From an uncultured Phycisphaerales bacterium (GTDB taxonomy: Bacteria; Planctomycetota; Phycisphaerae; Phycisphaerales; UBA1924): 41,900 bases of DNA. The notes under the pieces were generated by a model. The model did not search any database, was not told where the DNA came from, and was given only the letters and a program-made list of their open reading frames with translations. The stretch is from contig CALMPG010000189.1 in NCBI GenBank assembly GCA_937871915.1, positions 1-41,900 on the forward strand, in the 5' to 3' direction. Both the position numbers and the translations under genes were made by a program. Below are positions 1 through 7,886 of this stretch, piece after piece (positions within the stretch are counted from its first letter, which is position 1; every line of letters starts with the position of its first letter).

Positions 1-380
1 GCGGGGACCATGTGGGCTTCGTCCACGATGATCAGATCGACGTGGCCGAGGTCGCACGCCCTCTTCCAGATGCTCTGAATGCCCGCGACCGTGACGGCGT
101 AGCCGAGGTCCTTGCGCTTCAGGCCAGCCGAGTAGATGCCCATCGGAACATCGGGCGCGATGACGCGGAGCTTGTCGGCCGCCTGCTCGAGGAGCTCCTT
201 CACGTGCGCTAGCAGCACGACGCGGCCGCCCCAGTGGCCGACCGCATCGCGGCAGATCGTGGCGATCACCGGCGTCTTGCCCCCGCCCGTCGGGATGACC
301 ACGCACGGGTTGTCGTCGCGAGTCCGCAGGTGCTCGTACACCGCGGCGATGGCTTCGGATTGGTAGGGGCGAAGGTTCAT
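1..380 (-). CDS. SF2 DEAD/DEAH-box helicase, N-terminal part
   Basis: The gene starts at the ATG complementary to 378-380 and runs off the left edge, so only about 126 N-terminal residues are seen. The opening MNLRPYQ is the usual start of phage and plasmid superfamily 2 helicases. Walker A is PTGGGKT near residue 35, motif Ia-like VVLLAHVKELL follows, and motif II is VDEAH near residue 120. Such proteins are ATP-dependent DNA translocases of the RecQ/RecG/UvsW-like type. The start overlaps the stop of the upstream RusA-type gene as ATGA, so the two are probably translationally coupled. The helicase C-terminal lobe lies outside the window, so the exact subfamily cannot be given. Confidence 0.9.
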   Translation of the reverse strand, partial: MNLRPYQSEAIAAVYEHLRTRDDNPCVVIPTGGGKTPVIATICRDAVGHWGGRVVLLAHVKELLEQAADKLRVIAPDVPMGIYSAGLKRKDLGYAVTVAGIQSIWKRACDLGHVDLIIVDEAHMVP

Positions 381-748
381 GGGTTGTGGGGGTTGAGTTG
401 CGTGATCTCCACCAGCACCTTGCCGCCCGGCGTCACCGGGCCGCGTTCAACAACCAGCCGATCAATCTGCGAGTCGTCGCGGTACGCCCCGCCCTTGGCA
501 AGGGCATCGAGCAGGGCCTTCTGCACGTTGTCCAGATCGCGGCGGCGGTTGTCGGGCGGGCAGACGGTGACACGCACCTCCAGCCGCCCGTTCATCCGCA
601 CCACACGCCTCACCGCGAGGGCGGCGCACACGCTTGCGCGGTAGCGCCGGCCCTCACGGCTCAGCACGGTCCTGGAGCCCATCCGTCGCCAGATGTGGTT
701 CACACTCGGCGGGTACGGGAGCTCGAGGACGCGACCAGATGGACTCAG
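377..748 (-). CDS. rusA: RusA-like Holliday junction resolvase
   Basis: About 123 residues. The N-terminal LPYPPSVNHIWRR and the later RRDLDNVQKALLDAL are hallmark stretches of RusA-family resolvases; the Asp residues of the second motif lie near the Mg-binding active site. RusA cleaves four-way DNA junctions in phage and mobile-element recombination. No ATG, GTG or TTG lies between the upstream DUF669 stop and the PPSVNH motif. I placed the start at a CTG that overlaps the DUF669 stop as CTGA (745-748). The internal ATG ten codons later would delete the conserved N-terminal motif and is unlikely. The stop overlaps the helicase start. The family call is firm; the start is not. Confidence 0.85.
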   Translation of the reverse strand: MSPSGRVLELPYPPSVNHIWRRMGSRTVLSREGRRYRASVCAALAVRRVVRMNGRLEVRVTVCPPDNRRRDLDNVQKALLDALAKGGAYRDDSQIDRLVVERGPVTPGGKVLVEITQLNPHNP

Positions 749-1218
749 CGTTTCCAGGGCGGCGTGCTCCCCGGGCCCGCGCCCGCGGCGGGACGCGGGG
801 CCGTCCCCGCCGCGCCGTTGCCGCCCTTCTTGGCGTAGCCCTTGATGACGTTGGTGAACTCGCCGTTGTCGTCGCGCTTCTTCAGCCCGACATTGATTTC
901 CAGCGGCACGTTGTGCAGTTCGACCGAGTCGCGCGGCTGCATCACCCCGACGGCACGGCAGACCGCGGAGAGTTCGCCGCGGGCGATCTTGACCGTCATC
1001 TCGCTCTTGTTCTCGAGGTTGAGGCGGGCCCACACCAGGCGGCCCTTGTGCTCGCCCTCGATGATCTGGAACGTGAGCTGCAGGTACTTGCCCCCGCCGG
1101 CCTTCGTCGGCTTGAGCTCGGACTCCGAGACGACCGCGATGTACTTGCCCGCGGGGAGCGGGTCGAGAGCGACGGACGGATCGACCTGGTTGGCATCGAA
1201 GTTGTTCAGGCTTGCCAT
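745..1218 (-). CDS. DUF669 phage replication-associated protein
   Basis: 157 residues. The start MASLNNFDAN and the GKYIAVVSESELKPTKAGGG / YLQLTFQIIEGEHKGR stretches match the DUF669 family, found almost only in phages and prophages beside helicases and RecA-like ATPases. Family members are thought to bind single-stranded DNA or assist recombination, but this is not well proven. The C-terminus is a low-complexity Gly/Ala/Pro linker ending in PPWKR, like the flexible tails of SSB-type proteins. It sits between the AAA ATPase upstream and RusA downstream in one minus-strand operon. Confidence 0.88.
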   Translation of the reverse strand: MASLNNFDANQVDPSVALDPLPAGKYIAVVSESELKPTKAGGGKYLQLTFQIIEGEHKGRLVWARLNLENKSEMTVKIARGELSAVCRAVGVMQPRDSVELHNVPLEINVGLKKRDDNGEFTNVIKGYAKKGGNGAAGTAPRPAAGAGPGSTPPWKR

Positions 1219-1268
1219 TGAGCGGACTCCTTATGAGCGAATGGGTGGTGCGGTGATGGGGATCGGGT

Positions 1269-2009
1269 TCAGCGACCGGCCGACTGGCGCTCCAGCCCCT
1301 GCTGGATCGCGTCCGACAGGTCCTTCCACGACAGGCCCACTTTCGACGGCAGGCCGTAGCGGTTCTTGGCGGTGACGTTGCTGGTGCCCTCGGTCGTGAG
1401 CACGCGCTCGCCCGTGGTCTCGCGCGAGGCGTAGAGCACGGCGTCGGCCCACTCGACGAACGTCGGGGCGATCCACTGCGGGATGTCGGGCGCGGCGAGC
1501 CGCACGTCGTACCCCTCGGGCGTAGTGATCTTGGTGTTGGCCGCGTGCGCCAGCAGGATCACGGCGATGCCCCGGTCGGTGATCGCGTTGAGCAGTGGGA
1601 GCAGGTCGCGGCTGACGATGTTGTTGACGATCTCGCGGGCCTTGAAGTAGCCGCCGTGGGCCGAAGAGAGCGTGTTCGTGACCTCGCCCTTGCTCTTCTT
1701 GTCCAGGTCCATCACGACGTACTCGACGATGCGCTGCACGAGCCAGTCGAGGGTGTCGATCGCCACGGCCCCGAGCCCCTCGGGTGGCTGCGCCTCGATT
1801 TCCGCGAGCCAGGCCTGCACCTCGGGCCAGCTCTTGAGGAACGGGGTCCGCGTGAGCCCGGGCACCGCGCCGGCGCCGTTCTCGCAGTCGAGCAGTAGCG
1901 CCCCCGCGCTGGCGGCGAACGTGGTCTTGCCGACGCCCGGGGTGCCGTAGACGAGGATCTTGGGCGGCGAGGGCGTCGTGGTCGTGATCACCGAATCGAG
2001 CAAGGGCAT
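1269..2009 (-). CDS. RecA-like phage ATP-binding protein (AAA_24 type)
   Basis: 246 residues from the ATG at 2007-2009, which has a GGAG ribosome site about six bases upstream; a longer open frame to 2153 lacks one. Walker A is YGTPGVGKTTFAAS near residue 21. A Walker B-like segment, GLGAVAIDTLDWLV, and the later AVILLAHA follow the RecA/Sak4-like pattern of phage single-strand annealing and recombination ATPases. It is adjacent to DUF669, RusA and an SF2 helicase, which is the standard company of this family in temperate phages and phage-plasmids. Function in recombination or replication is inferred from family and context. Confidence 0.85.
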   Translation of the reverse strand: MPLLDSVITTTTPSPPKILVYGTPGVGKTTFAASAGALLLDCENGAGAVPGLTRTPFLKSWPEVQAWLAEIEAQPPEGLGAVAIDTLDWLVQRIVEYVVMDLDKKSKGEVTNTLSSAHGGYFKAREIVNNIVSRDLLPLLNAITDRGIAVILLAHAANTKITTPEGYDVRLAAPDIPQWIAPTFVEWADAVLYASRETTGERVLTTEGTSNVTAKNRYGLPSKVGLSWKDLSDAIQQGLERQSAGR

Positions 2010-2138
2010 GGTGGCTCCGTTCTTGGGGTGATGGGGATCGAGGTTCTCGGCACACAGGTCGCGGGTGAAGTCGCCCTGCCCCAACCGGACGAGCGGCAGG
2101 CTCTCGTCGGCGGGGCCTGGCGATTCCGTGCGCGGGCT

Positions 2139-2173
2139 GCGGGCAGGGGGCACGCCAATACCCCTCTGCCCGC
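2139..2173 (-). terminator. Intercistronic hairpin after the sigma-like gene
   Basis: An 8-bp perfect inverted repeat (GCGGGCAG at 2139-2146 with CTGCCCGC at 2166-2173) encloses a further GGGG/CCCC pairing. It lies 20 bases past the stop of the sigma-like gene and upstream of the AAA ATPase on the minus strand. There is no T-tract, so it may be a terminator, an attenuator or an RNA-stability element. Confidence 0.5.
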
Positions 2174-2192
2174 GCCCGCCACTTGTCGCGCG

Positions 2193-2774
2193 CTAGTTGG
2201 CGGACGGATCAAGGTCGGCCAGGTGGACGCGCAGTTGCAGGACCAAGCGATTCACCGTCCCCCGGTGGACGCCGCGCTCGGCGGCGATCTCCGGGACCGA
2301 CTTACCCGCGAGCAGATCGCGGGCGAGCGCGAACAGGTCCTGCGGCAGGTCCGCGATCCGGTCGGCGAGGTCGAGGCGTGCGTCCACTTCGCCCACGCCA
2401 CCGGGGTGGCGGTCAGCGAAATCCATGCCTTCAGTGCCAAGGGGCGGCAAAGGCACGAGACGATCGCGCACCGCCGCGTCGCGGCGGAGCTGCTTGCACT
2501 TCTGCCGGTACCAGAGGTTCATGACGCCCTTCATGAACGTCGTCCGCGAGGCGATCGTCGGATCGAACCGACGGAGCGCTCGAACAATCTCGGCTGCCAG
2601 CTCCTGCCACAGATCCGCGACCTGATCAGTGGCAAGCGAGTAGAGGCGTCCGAGCCGCTCGGTTCGGAACCTCATCTGCCGGAGGGTGAGCTCCGGAAGT
2701 TCCGGCGGCGTCGGGGCCCGAGGGACAGAGTTGAGAGTGGTGACGATCGGGGAGACGATGGCTTCTGCGAGCAT
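2193..2774 (-). CDS. Small sigma-70-like / HTH regulatory protein
   Basis: 193 residues. The middle region (WQELAAEIVRALRRFDP ... FMKGVMNLWYRQKC) resembles sigma region 2. The C-terminal stretch, about 150-190 (FALARDLLAGKSVPEIAAERG ... VHRGTVNRLVLQLRVHLAD), is a helix-turn-helix of the sigma region 4 kind. Such compact sigma-like proteins occur in phages and planctomycete mobile elements, where they may redirect RNA polymerase to element promoters. It is the first gene of the minus-strand replication module. Classification as a true sigma factor rather than another HTH regulator is an inference from pattern. Confidence 0.65.
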   Translation of the reverse strand: MLAEAIVSPIVTTLNSVPRAPTPPELPELTLRQMRFRTERLGRLYSLATDQVADLWQELAAEIVRALRRFDPTIASRTTFMKGVMNLWYRQKCKQLRRDAAVRDRLVPLPPLGTEGMDFADRHPGGVGEVDARLDLADRIADLPQDLFALARDLLAGKSVPEIAAERGVHRGTVNRLVLQLRVHLADLDPSAN

Positions 2775-2965
2775 GGATGGCTTCCGTGCTGGTGAGTGGT
2801 TCGCGCCGCACGTCGCGGCGTGTTCACCAGCCGGTGGGGCTTGCAGATCAGCGCGCAGAAAACTTGACCGTCATCACCGGAGGCCTGAAAACACGGGACC
2901 AAATGACAACCGCCGTGCGATTTGCACTTACAGCAATCAGCGCAAAGTGCAAGAAGTGGAGTGCG

Positions 2966-3133
2966 TCAGCGGCCCAGGGGCGACGCGACTACCGAAGCGC
3001 GGCGGCCATTGGCCTCGAGCAGGCCTTCGACGCAGGCGAAGTCGTCCCCGCAGATGGCCCGCCATTCCTGCCGCGGCACGGCGTCCGAAGGCGCAGTCTC
3101 AAGACGCTGCCACAAGTGCGCGAGTGAGCCCAT
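2966..3133 (-). CDS. Small protein of unknown function
   Basis: 55 residues from the ATG complementary to 3131-3133, preceded at six bases by GGAAAGG, a good ribosome site. The sequence (MGSLAHLWQRLETAPS ... QEWRAICGDDFACVEGLL) has the amphipathic pattern of a real small helical protein. I recognise no family. It lies in the divergent gap between the sigma-like gene and the DUF2075 gene, where small element regulators often sit. A GTG at 3146-3148 could add five residues. Apart from this frame, I see no gene in the gap 2775-3220. Confidence 0.4.
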   Translation of the reverse strand: MGSLAHLWQRLETAPSDAVPRQEWRAICGDDFACVEGLLEANGRRASVVASPLGR

Positions 3134-3220
3134 CGATCGCCTTTCCACGGTCTTGGAGGAATCCGCGCAGCCCGAGCCAGCGAAGGATCACTTCGCTGTC
3201 GCTCTCTCGGGAAGCCGGTT

Positions 3221-4777
3221 GTGAGCCCGGTGCAGAAGATTGCACCTACACAGAGTGCCGCCGCCGTCGTGGCTGCCGTCAAGGCTGCGGACGGGGCCGC
3301 GATTCCTGTCCTCGATGGCGATGAGTGGGACCAGTCCCCCTACCTGCCAGCCTTGAGCATCGTCGAAGCCGCCACCGCCGTCTTTGCCGGACATCAGGTA
3401 CGAGAGCTTGCACACTCGGCTGCAGACGACCTGGCAGCAACAACGTCAGAGATCGTCCGAGTTGCTTGCCTCGCCAGGCTTGAACGTAAACGGCTGCTCT
3501 GCGTCGTTACGGGCATACCTGGTGCCGGCAAGACCTTGGCTGGGCTAACCGCTGTTCACCATCCCGAACTCCGTCGCCCAGATGGAAGTGCCGCTGCGGT
3601 GTTCCTATCGGGCAATGGGCCCCTGGTCAGAGTCGTTCGAACAGCGCTCGCCAGGGATGTCGCGCGCCTTCATGGGAGGAGGAAGGAAGCCGCGCGGCAG
3701 GTATCCACCTTTGTGCAAAATGTCCATCAGTTTCTTGGGGAGTACGGCGTCAAGCATCCAGATCGTGCCCCGCCAGAGCACGTCGTTGTGTTTGACGAAG
3801 CCCAGAGGGCATGGAGTGCACAACAGATGGACCGGAAGAAGGGAGTGGCCACGTCCGAACCCGCCATGATGCTGAACGTGATGGAACGATGCCCGGGCTG
3901 GAGTGTGGTTGTGGCAGTTGTGGGCGGCGGGCAGGAGATCCACACCGGTGAAGGGGGGCTCTCCGAATGGGGCAAAGCCATTGCAGAACGATCGGCCCAG
4001 TGGGAAGTCGTCGCATCGCCCGAGGCAATGTCTGGTGGGCCAAGCCTGGCGGGGCAACGGTTGTTTGAAGCGGCGATTGGGCCGGCAATTCAAGTTACGA
4101 CGAGCAAGCACCTGCACCTGCGCACGAACGTTCGGAGCTTTCGCGCCCAAGTCGTGGGGCAGTGGGTCAATTCGGTGTTGGAGGGCGATTCAGCTCGGGC
4201 GCGGAGTCTCTTGTCGTACATGGCCGAGTTTCCAATCGCGATGACCAGACACCTTTCATCTGCGCGGAGTTGGTTGTCCGCCCACGGCGGGAGGGAGACG
4301 TGGGCTGGGGGCATGGGCCTGGTGGCGCGTTCTGGGGCGCTTCGACATCGCGCGCATGGACTTGAACTGTCGTCGGGATTTCGTCGCGGGTACCCGTTTG
4401 AAGAGTGGTTTCTGGCAAGCAACCGCGACATTCGAGCATCGAGTCGGCTCGAGGTGGCCGCGACGGAGTTCGAATGCCAAGGACTGGAGCTCGACTGGAT
4501 CGGTGTTTGCTGGGGCGACGATCTTGTTCCTGACCAGGGCGGTGGCGGGTGGCAGACTCGAAGGCTCGTGGGGAACAGATGGACCGTGGTTGGTGATCCG
4601 TCAGCTCGACAACTCCTCCTGAACAAGTACCGAGTCCTGCTCACCCGGGCACGACGCGGCATGATTGTCTGGGTGCCGAAAGGAGATCCGTCGGACCCGA
4701 CTCGCGATCCAGACCGCCTGGATCGCACGGCGGAGTTCCTCAAGTCGTGCGGAATCCCAGAAGTGGTAGACGGCTGA
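3221..4777 (+). CDS. DUF2075 (Schlafen-like) helicase-domain protein
   Basis: 518 residues from a GTG. Walker A is VTGIPGAGKTLAGL near residue 100. Walker B with the diagnostic continuation is VVVFDEAQRAW near 190. The C-terminal LLTRARRGMIVWVP near 478 is the motif VI-like end typical of DUF2075. The family is a P-loop NTPase related to superfamily 1 helicases and occurs in restriction and defence-associated loci; its substrate is generally unproven. The protein looks shorter at the N-terminus than relatives I know, and the start is uncertain. Base use differs from the island: A and T at third positions are visibly more common. That suggests separate acquisition. It converges with the 4817-5191 gene. 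Confidence 0.82.
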   Translation: MSPVQKIAPTQSAAAVVAAVKAADGAAIPVLDGDEWDQSPYLPALSIVEAATAVFAGHQVRELAHSAADDLAATTSEIVRVACLARLERKRLLCVVTGIPGAGKTLAGLTAVHHPELRRPDGSAAAVFLSGNGPLVRVVRTALARDVARLHGRRKEAARQVSTFVQNVHQFLGEYGVKHPDRAPPEHVVVFDEAQRAWSAQQMDRKKGVATSEPAMMLNVMERCPGWSVVVAVVGGGQEIHTGEGGLSEWGKAIAERSAQWEVVASPEAMSGGPSLAGQRLFEAAIGPAIQVTTSKHLHLRTNVRSFRAQVVGQWVNSVLEGDSARARSLLSYMAEFPIAMTRHLSSARSWLSAHGGRETWAGGMGLVARSGALRHRAHGLELSSGFRRGYPFEEWFLASNRDIRASSRLEVAATEFECQGLELDWIGVCWGDDLVPDQGGGGWQTRRLVGNRWTVVGDPSARQLLLNKYRVLLTRARRGMIVWVPKGDPSDPTRDPDRLDRTAEFLKSCGIPEVVDG

Positions 4778-4816
4778 GCGAGTAGGTTCGGATTCGTGAG
4801 GCCGGCGGGATCGCGG

Positions 4817-5191
4817 CTACGCGGGAAGTTCGCTTTGCCGAACAACTGTGAACCGCCCCTCGCCGCGGGACTCAAGCCCCCGAGCCTCGCGCTCGGCCTC
4901 CTCCTGATATCGCCACCCGCGCTCCATCGCGTCGTGCTGATAGAAGACGTTACCCTCGAGGTCCACGATGACGTAAAGGTCTTCGGACTCCGGGATGTTC
5001 AGGAGAATCGTCTTCGCGGCTCTGCCAGCATCAAACGCCTCATCGCTCTCGTATTCGCAGACCGCGTCGCCGGAGAACACGACGAGTGAACCATCGTCGC
5101 GCGTAACCGTGACCAGGTAGATACCGCCACCGCTCTGCCACGCTTCTCCGCCCACGATCACTGCCAGTTGTTCCGCTGTATGTTGGTCCAT
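4817..5191 (-). CDS. Hypothetical protein, small acidic
   Basis: 124 residues from the ATG complementary to 5189-5191, which has GGGGAG at five bases; an ATG one codon earlier is also possible. It is acidic and probably beta-rich (GGIYLVTVTRDDGSLVVFSG, EDLYVIVDLEGNVFYQ), with a charged helical tail. The strand-forming pattern makes it a convincing protein, but I do not recognise its family. It points toward the DUF2075 gene with only 39 bases between the two stops. Confidence 0.65.
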   Translation of the reverse strand: MDQHTAEQLAVIVGGEAWQSGGGIYLVTVTRDDGSLVVFSGDAVCEYESDEAFDAGRAAKTILLNIPESEDLYVIVDLEGNVFYQHDAMERGWRYQEEAEREARGLESRGEGRFTVVRQSELPA

Positions 5192-5878
5192 CATCACTCC
5201 CCAGCATCATTGGCTCGCTTGCCCACGCGAGCCTATTCGGAGCCCCCGAAGGATTTCCACTCGCTCGGTTGGAAGGGGTTGCGAACCACTTCGCGTACCG
5301 GCCCCTTTCGGCAACCCTCCTGTCAACCAACCCGGCCGCTCTCTGTCCGGAGCCGAGAGTTTGGCGTGCCCAAAGGGGCCTGAAGCCGCCTTCCGCGATG
5401 CGGCCTACGCGAACGCGACGAACCGAGAGCGCGGCCCGATCCGGCTCATTCCGTAAGACCTCGCGGATTCCCGCGTGGATTTGGCACGGTGCCGTTGGGG
5501 CCGTCCCGACCCGAGCCGTAAACGAACAGGGCCGCGGCACTTGGCCGCGGCCCTTAAAGCTCCCTGTACAAGACCGTTTCGGAGGGTTGGCGGACCACTC
5601 TCGGGGTGGCCCGATGGGTGTGCGATCGACACGGGGCGTTAACGGGAATCGGCGGAAACCGCGTTTTCAGGGCCGCCAGCGGGGTACAAATACTCCAAGC
5701 CGGGCCAGCGGCGTCGCGGGAGATGTTCTGGTGTTGCCCGACAAACAGTGAATTAGCGCAGCCAGGTACCCGCAGTCTTCGATGCGTCGTTTGTTAGGGT
5801 TGAAGAAGCCTGCACACCAACTGACAGATATGCTCTGGTGAACCGATCGTGCGGTTCGTGGGTAGGGTTGGTAGCCAT
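5192..5878. other. Long non-coding stretch at the island boundary
   Basis: About 690 bases without a convincing gene. Open frames here have no plausible start context and look like composition artefacts. The stretch holds a strong hairpin at 5528-5554, a GGGGTA-CAAA-TACTCC imperfect palindrome at 5681-5696, and a gaaccg/cggttc inverted repeat at 5840-5857 just before the first metal gene. I could not find a convincing tRNA or attachment repeat. The promoter of the first efflux operon must lie in its right part, but I cannot assign -35 and -10 boxes. Confidence 0.5.
5528..5554. terminator. Strong hairpin (11-bp stem) in the boundary region
   Basis: GGGCCGCGG at 5529-5537 pairs perfectly with CCGCGGCCC at 5545-5553. 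Flanking A/T (5528/5554) and an inner C/G pair extend the stem to 11 bp with a five-base loop. It is symmetrical, so it could act on either strand. It may insulate the phage-like module from the metal island. Confidence 0.55.
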
Positions 5879-6292
5879 ATGGCGATCATTTCTCGGATCA
5901 TCCTCGTCCTTTCAATTCTGGTGCAGTCCCTCCCCGGACTGACCACGTTGAACTGCGCGGAGATGATGCCAGGAACTGCCGCCCCAACAAACGCTGGCGG
6001 TTCGAGATGCTCTTGTTGCCGAGGCGGCGTTGGAGCAATGACCGCATCCTGCCCGACGGGCGACAAGTTCGTCGCTTGCCGTTGCGGAATGTCCCAACCT
6101 GAAGAACCTCGCACCCCGCCTTCCAATCCAAAGGCCGAGCAGACGCATCAGTTCGTCGCACTGCCCCCCATGCTACTCGCGGTCCTTCCTCCGGCGCCCG
6201 TCGTGCTCGCACAGCGGTGGACCAATTCGTCTGGGTCGCCGAAGCAGTCCGCAGATTCCATTCAGTCGCTCCTGTGTGTGTGGGTCGTTTAG
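5879..6292 (+). CDS. Small exported Cys-rich protein, leader of efflux operon 1
   Basis: 137 residues from the ATG at 5879, where a hydrophobic export signal (MAIISRIILVLSILVQS) begins directly; a GTG ten codons earlier is possible. Cysteines cluster after the signal (CAEMM, CSCCRGG, CPTG, CRCGM), followed by a Pro/Ala segment. The make-up suggests a periplasmic metal-binding protein. It stands directly upstream of the TolC-CusB-CusA genes. The second efflux operon has an analogous leader at 13580-14059 with the same architecture (short hydrophobic signal, Cys clusters, uncharged tail) but little sequence identity. I know no named family for it. Confidence 0.65.
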   Translation: MAIISRIILVLSILVQSLPGLTTLNCAEMMPGTAAPTNAGGSRCSCCRGGVGAMTASCPTGDKFVACRCGMSQPEEPRTPPSNPKAEQTHQFVALPPMLLAVLPPAPVVLAQRWTNSSGSPKQSADSIQSLLCVWVV

Positions 6293-6413
6293 GTACTCGG
6301 TGCCTTAGCCGCATTGCGCGCTGAGGTTTCCGCCGTCCCACGGTTCCGGGCCGTTCCCCAGCATCTGTTGCTTGGCACCACGGCCCCATCCCCCACAACT
6401 AGGAGTCTGCGTC

Positions 6414-7862
6414 ATGTCTATCGACCGCACCGAAGGTGCGTTCCGCGCGGGGAACCGCCCCGCCGCGATCCGCTCACATCGTGGTTCGACCGTTTTGGTC
6501 ATCTGTTCGCTCGCGCTTGCAGGGCTCTCTGGCTGCGCCTTGACGCCCTCGGGCACGAAGGAGGAGCAAGCCCGCATGCACGAGGCGGGCAAGCCGTACG
6601 AAGAGCCGTTCGAACAACGAGCGCTACCTGAACTCCCGGCGTCACCTTCGTGGCAAGACGTACTTCAGCGCGCATTCCTCGCCAACGGCGACCTTGAAGC
6701 GTCGTACTTCGAGTGGAAGGCGGCGGTCCAGCGGATCGAGATGGCATCCGCATACCCGAACTCCAACCTCCAGTTCGGTTACTCGTACATGTTCTCCTCC
6801 GAGCGCATGAAGTCCTTCGACCGCCAGACGTTTGCGTTCGGCTTCGACCCGTCGATGAACCTCTCGTTCCCGACCAAGGTCCAGCAGAAGGGCCGGGTCG
6901 CGCTCGACGAGGCCCGGACCACCGCCGAGCGATTCCGCACGGCAAAGTTCGACCTGCAACGCCGCGTTCTCTCGTCGTGGGCCGACCTGCAGATGCTGGA
7001 GCAGAAGAGACGCATCCAGCAGGAACAGTTGGCCCTAAGTCACCTGACGATTGACGCGACCCGGGCGAGAGCTCAGGCCGGCGGGGTGCAGCGAGACCTG
7101 CTCCGCGCCGAGGCCAGCCTCCGCACGCTGGAGAACAACGTCCAGAACACGGAGGCCGAGCTCACGGCGATGCGGGCCATGCTCAACGGGATGCTCGCCC
7201 GGGATCCGAACGCTCCGTTGGCGGCCGCGGCCGCTGACGTGCGGGAGATCGCGGCGACCGATGACCAGATCCTCGCCGTTGCGGTCGAGCGCAACCCCGA
7301 GATCGCGGCCTTGGCCCATCAAGTTCAAGGCCGCACGGATGCGTTGGAGTTGGCGCGGATGCAGTGGATCCCCGACATCAACCCCTCGTTCATGTTCACC
7401 GGAAGCGTGTCGCAGGCAGTGGGCGCGACCATCATGCTCCCGACGACCATTGCCGAAATCAAGGGCGGTATCCGCGAGGCCGAGGCGATGCTCCGCTCTG
7501 GCGACGCGATGCTGCGGCAGACCCGCAGCGACCGGGCCGCGACGCTCGTGGCCACGCTCGTGGCGCTCCGCAACAACGAGCGGCAGGCGGCCCTCTTCGA
7601 GACCACGCTCCTCCCGCTTGCCGAGCGGGTGCTCACCAACATGCGACAGTCCTACGCCTCCGGAGCCGCGATGTACCTCGACCTGATCGAGGCGCAGAAC
7701 ATGCTCCTGGACACCCGGCTCATGATCGTCGAGGCCCGCGCCTCGCGCGAAAAGCGGCTTGCTGAACTCGAAGCGCTCATGGGTACGGACATTGAAACCG
7801 TCGTTCCCAGCGCAGCCGTCGTCGCGTCCCCCTCCGCAAGCAACACGCTCCCGGCTCGATGA
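6414..7862 (+). CDS. TolC/CusC-like outer membrane efflux lipoprotein
   Basis: 482 residues from the ATG at 6414, with AGGAG about nine bases before it. The N-terminus is a lipoprotein signal with lipobox LSGC (Cys near residue 41). Two outer-membrane efflux (OEP) repeats follow, with long coiled-coil stretches (for example RTTAERFRTAKFDLQRRVLSS and ALFETTLLPLAERVLTNMRQ) and the typical YASGAAMYLDLIEAQN near the end. Proteins of this kind form the outer-membrane channel of RND pumps. It is followed after 24 bases by the CusB adaptor and then by CusA, so it is the channel of that pump; it may also serve the second pump, which has no adjacent plain channel gene. Confidence 0.9.
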   Translation: MSIDRTEGAFRAGNRPAAIRSHRGSTVLVICSLALAGLSGCALTPSGTKEEQARMHEAGKPYEEPFEQRALPELPASPSWQDVLQRAFLANGDLEASYFEWKAAVQRIEMASAYPNSNLQFGYSYMFSSERMKSFDRQTFAFGFDPSMNLSFPTKVQQKGRVALDEARTTAERFRTAKFDLQRRVLSSWADLQMLEQKRRIQQEQLALSHLTIDATRARAQAGGVQRDLLRAEASLRTLENNVQNTEAELTAMRAMLNGMLARDPNAPLAAAAADVREIAATDDQILAVAVERNPEIAALAHQVQGRTDALELARMQWIPDINPSFMFTGSVSQAVGATIMLPTTIAEIKGGIREAEAMLRSGDAMLRQTRSDRAATLVATLVALRNNERQAALFETTLLPLAERVLTNMRQSYASGAAMYLDLIEAQNMLLDTRLMIVEARASREKRLAELEALMGTDIETVVPSAAVVASPSASNTLPAR

Positions 7863-7886
7863 ACGCCGGTCACCAGAAAGAACGCC

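Noticed and set aside
2009..2153. Longer start for the RecA-like ATPase at 2153
   Set aside because: No ribosome site and the extra 48 residues look like non-coding translation overlapping a hairpin.
5285..5345. tRNA-like stretch on the minus strand (GGAGGGTTGCC ... GGTTCGCAACCCC)
   Set aside because: The T-loop lacks the invariant A58 position and no anticodon arm folds; not a convincing tRNA or attachment site.
5681..5696. GGGGTA-CAAA-TACTCC palindrome as a CsoR operator
   Set aside because: It contains one ATACTCC half but the arms are arranged the other way round from 36089-36105 and one position mismatches; kept only as a note in the boundary region.
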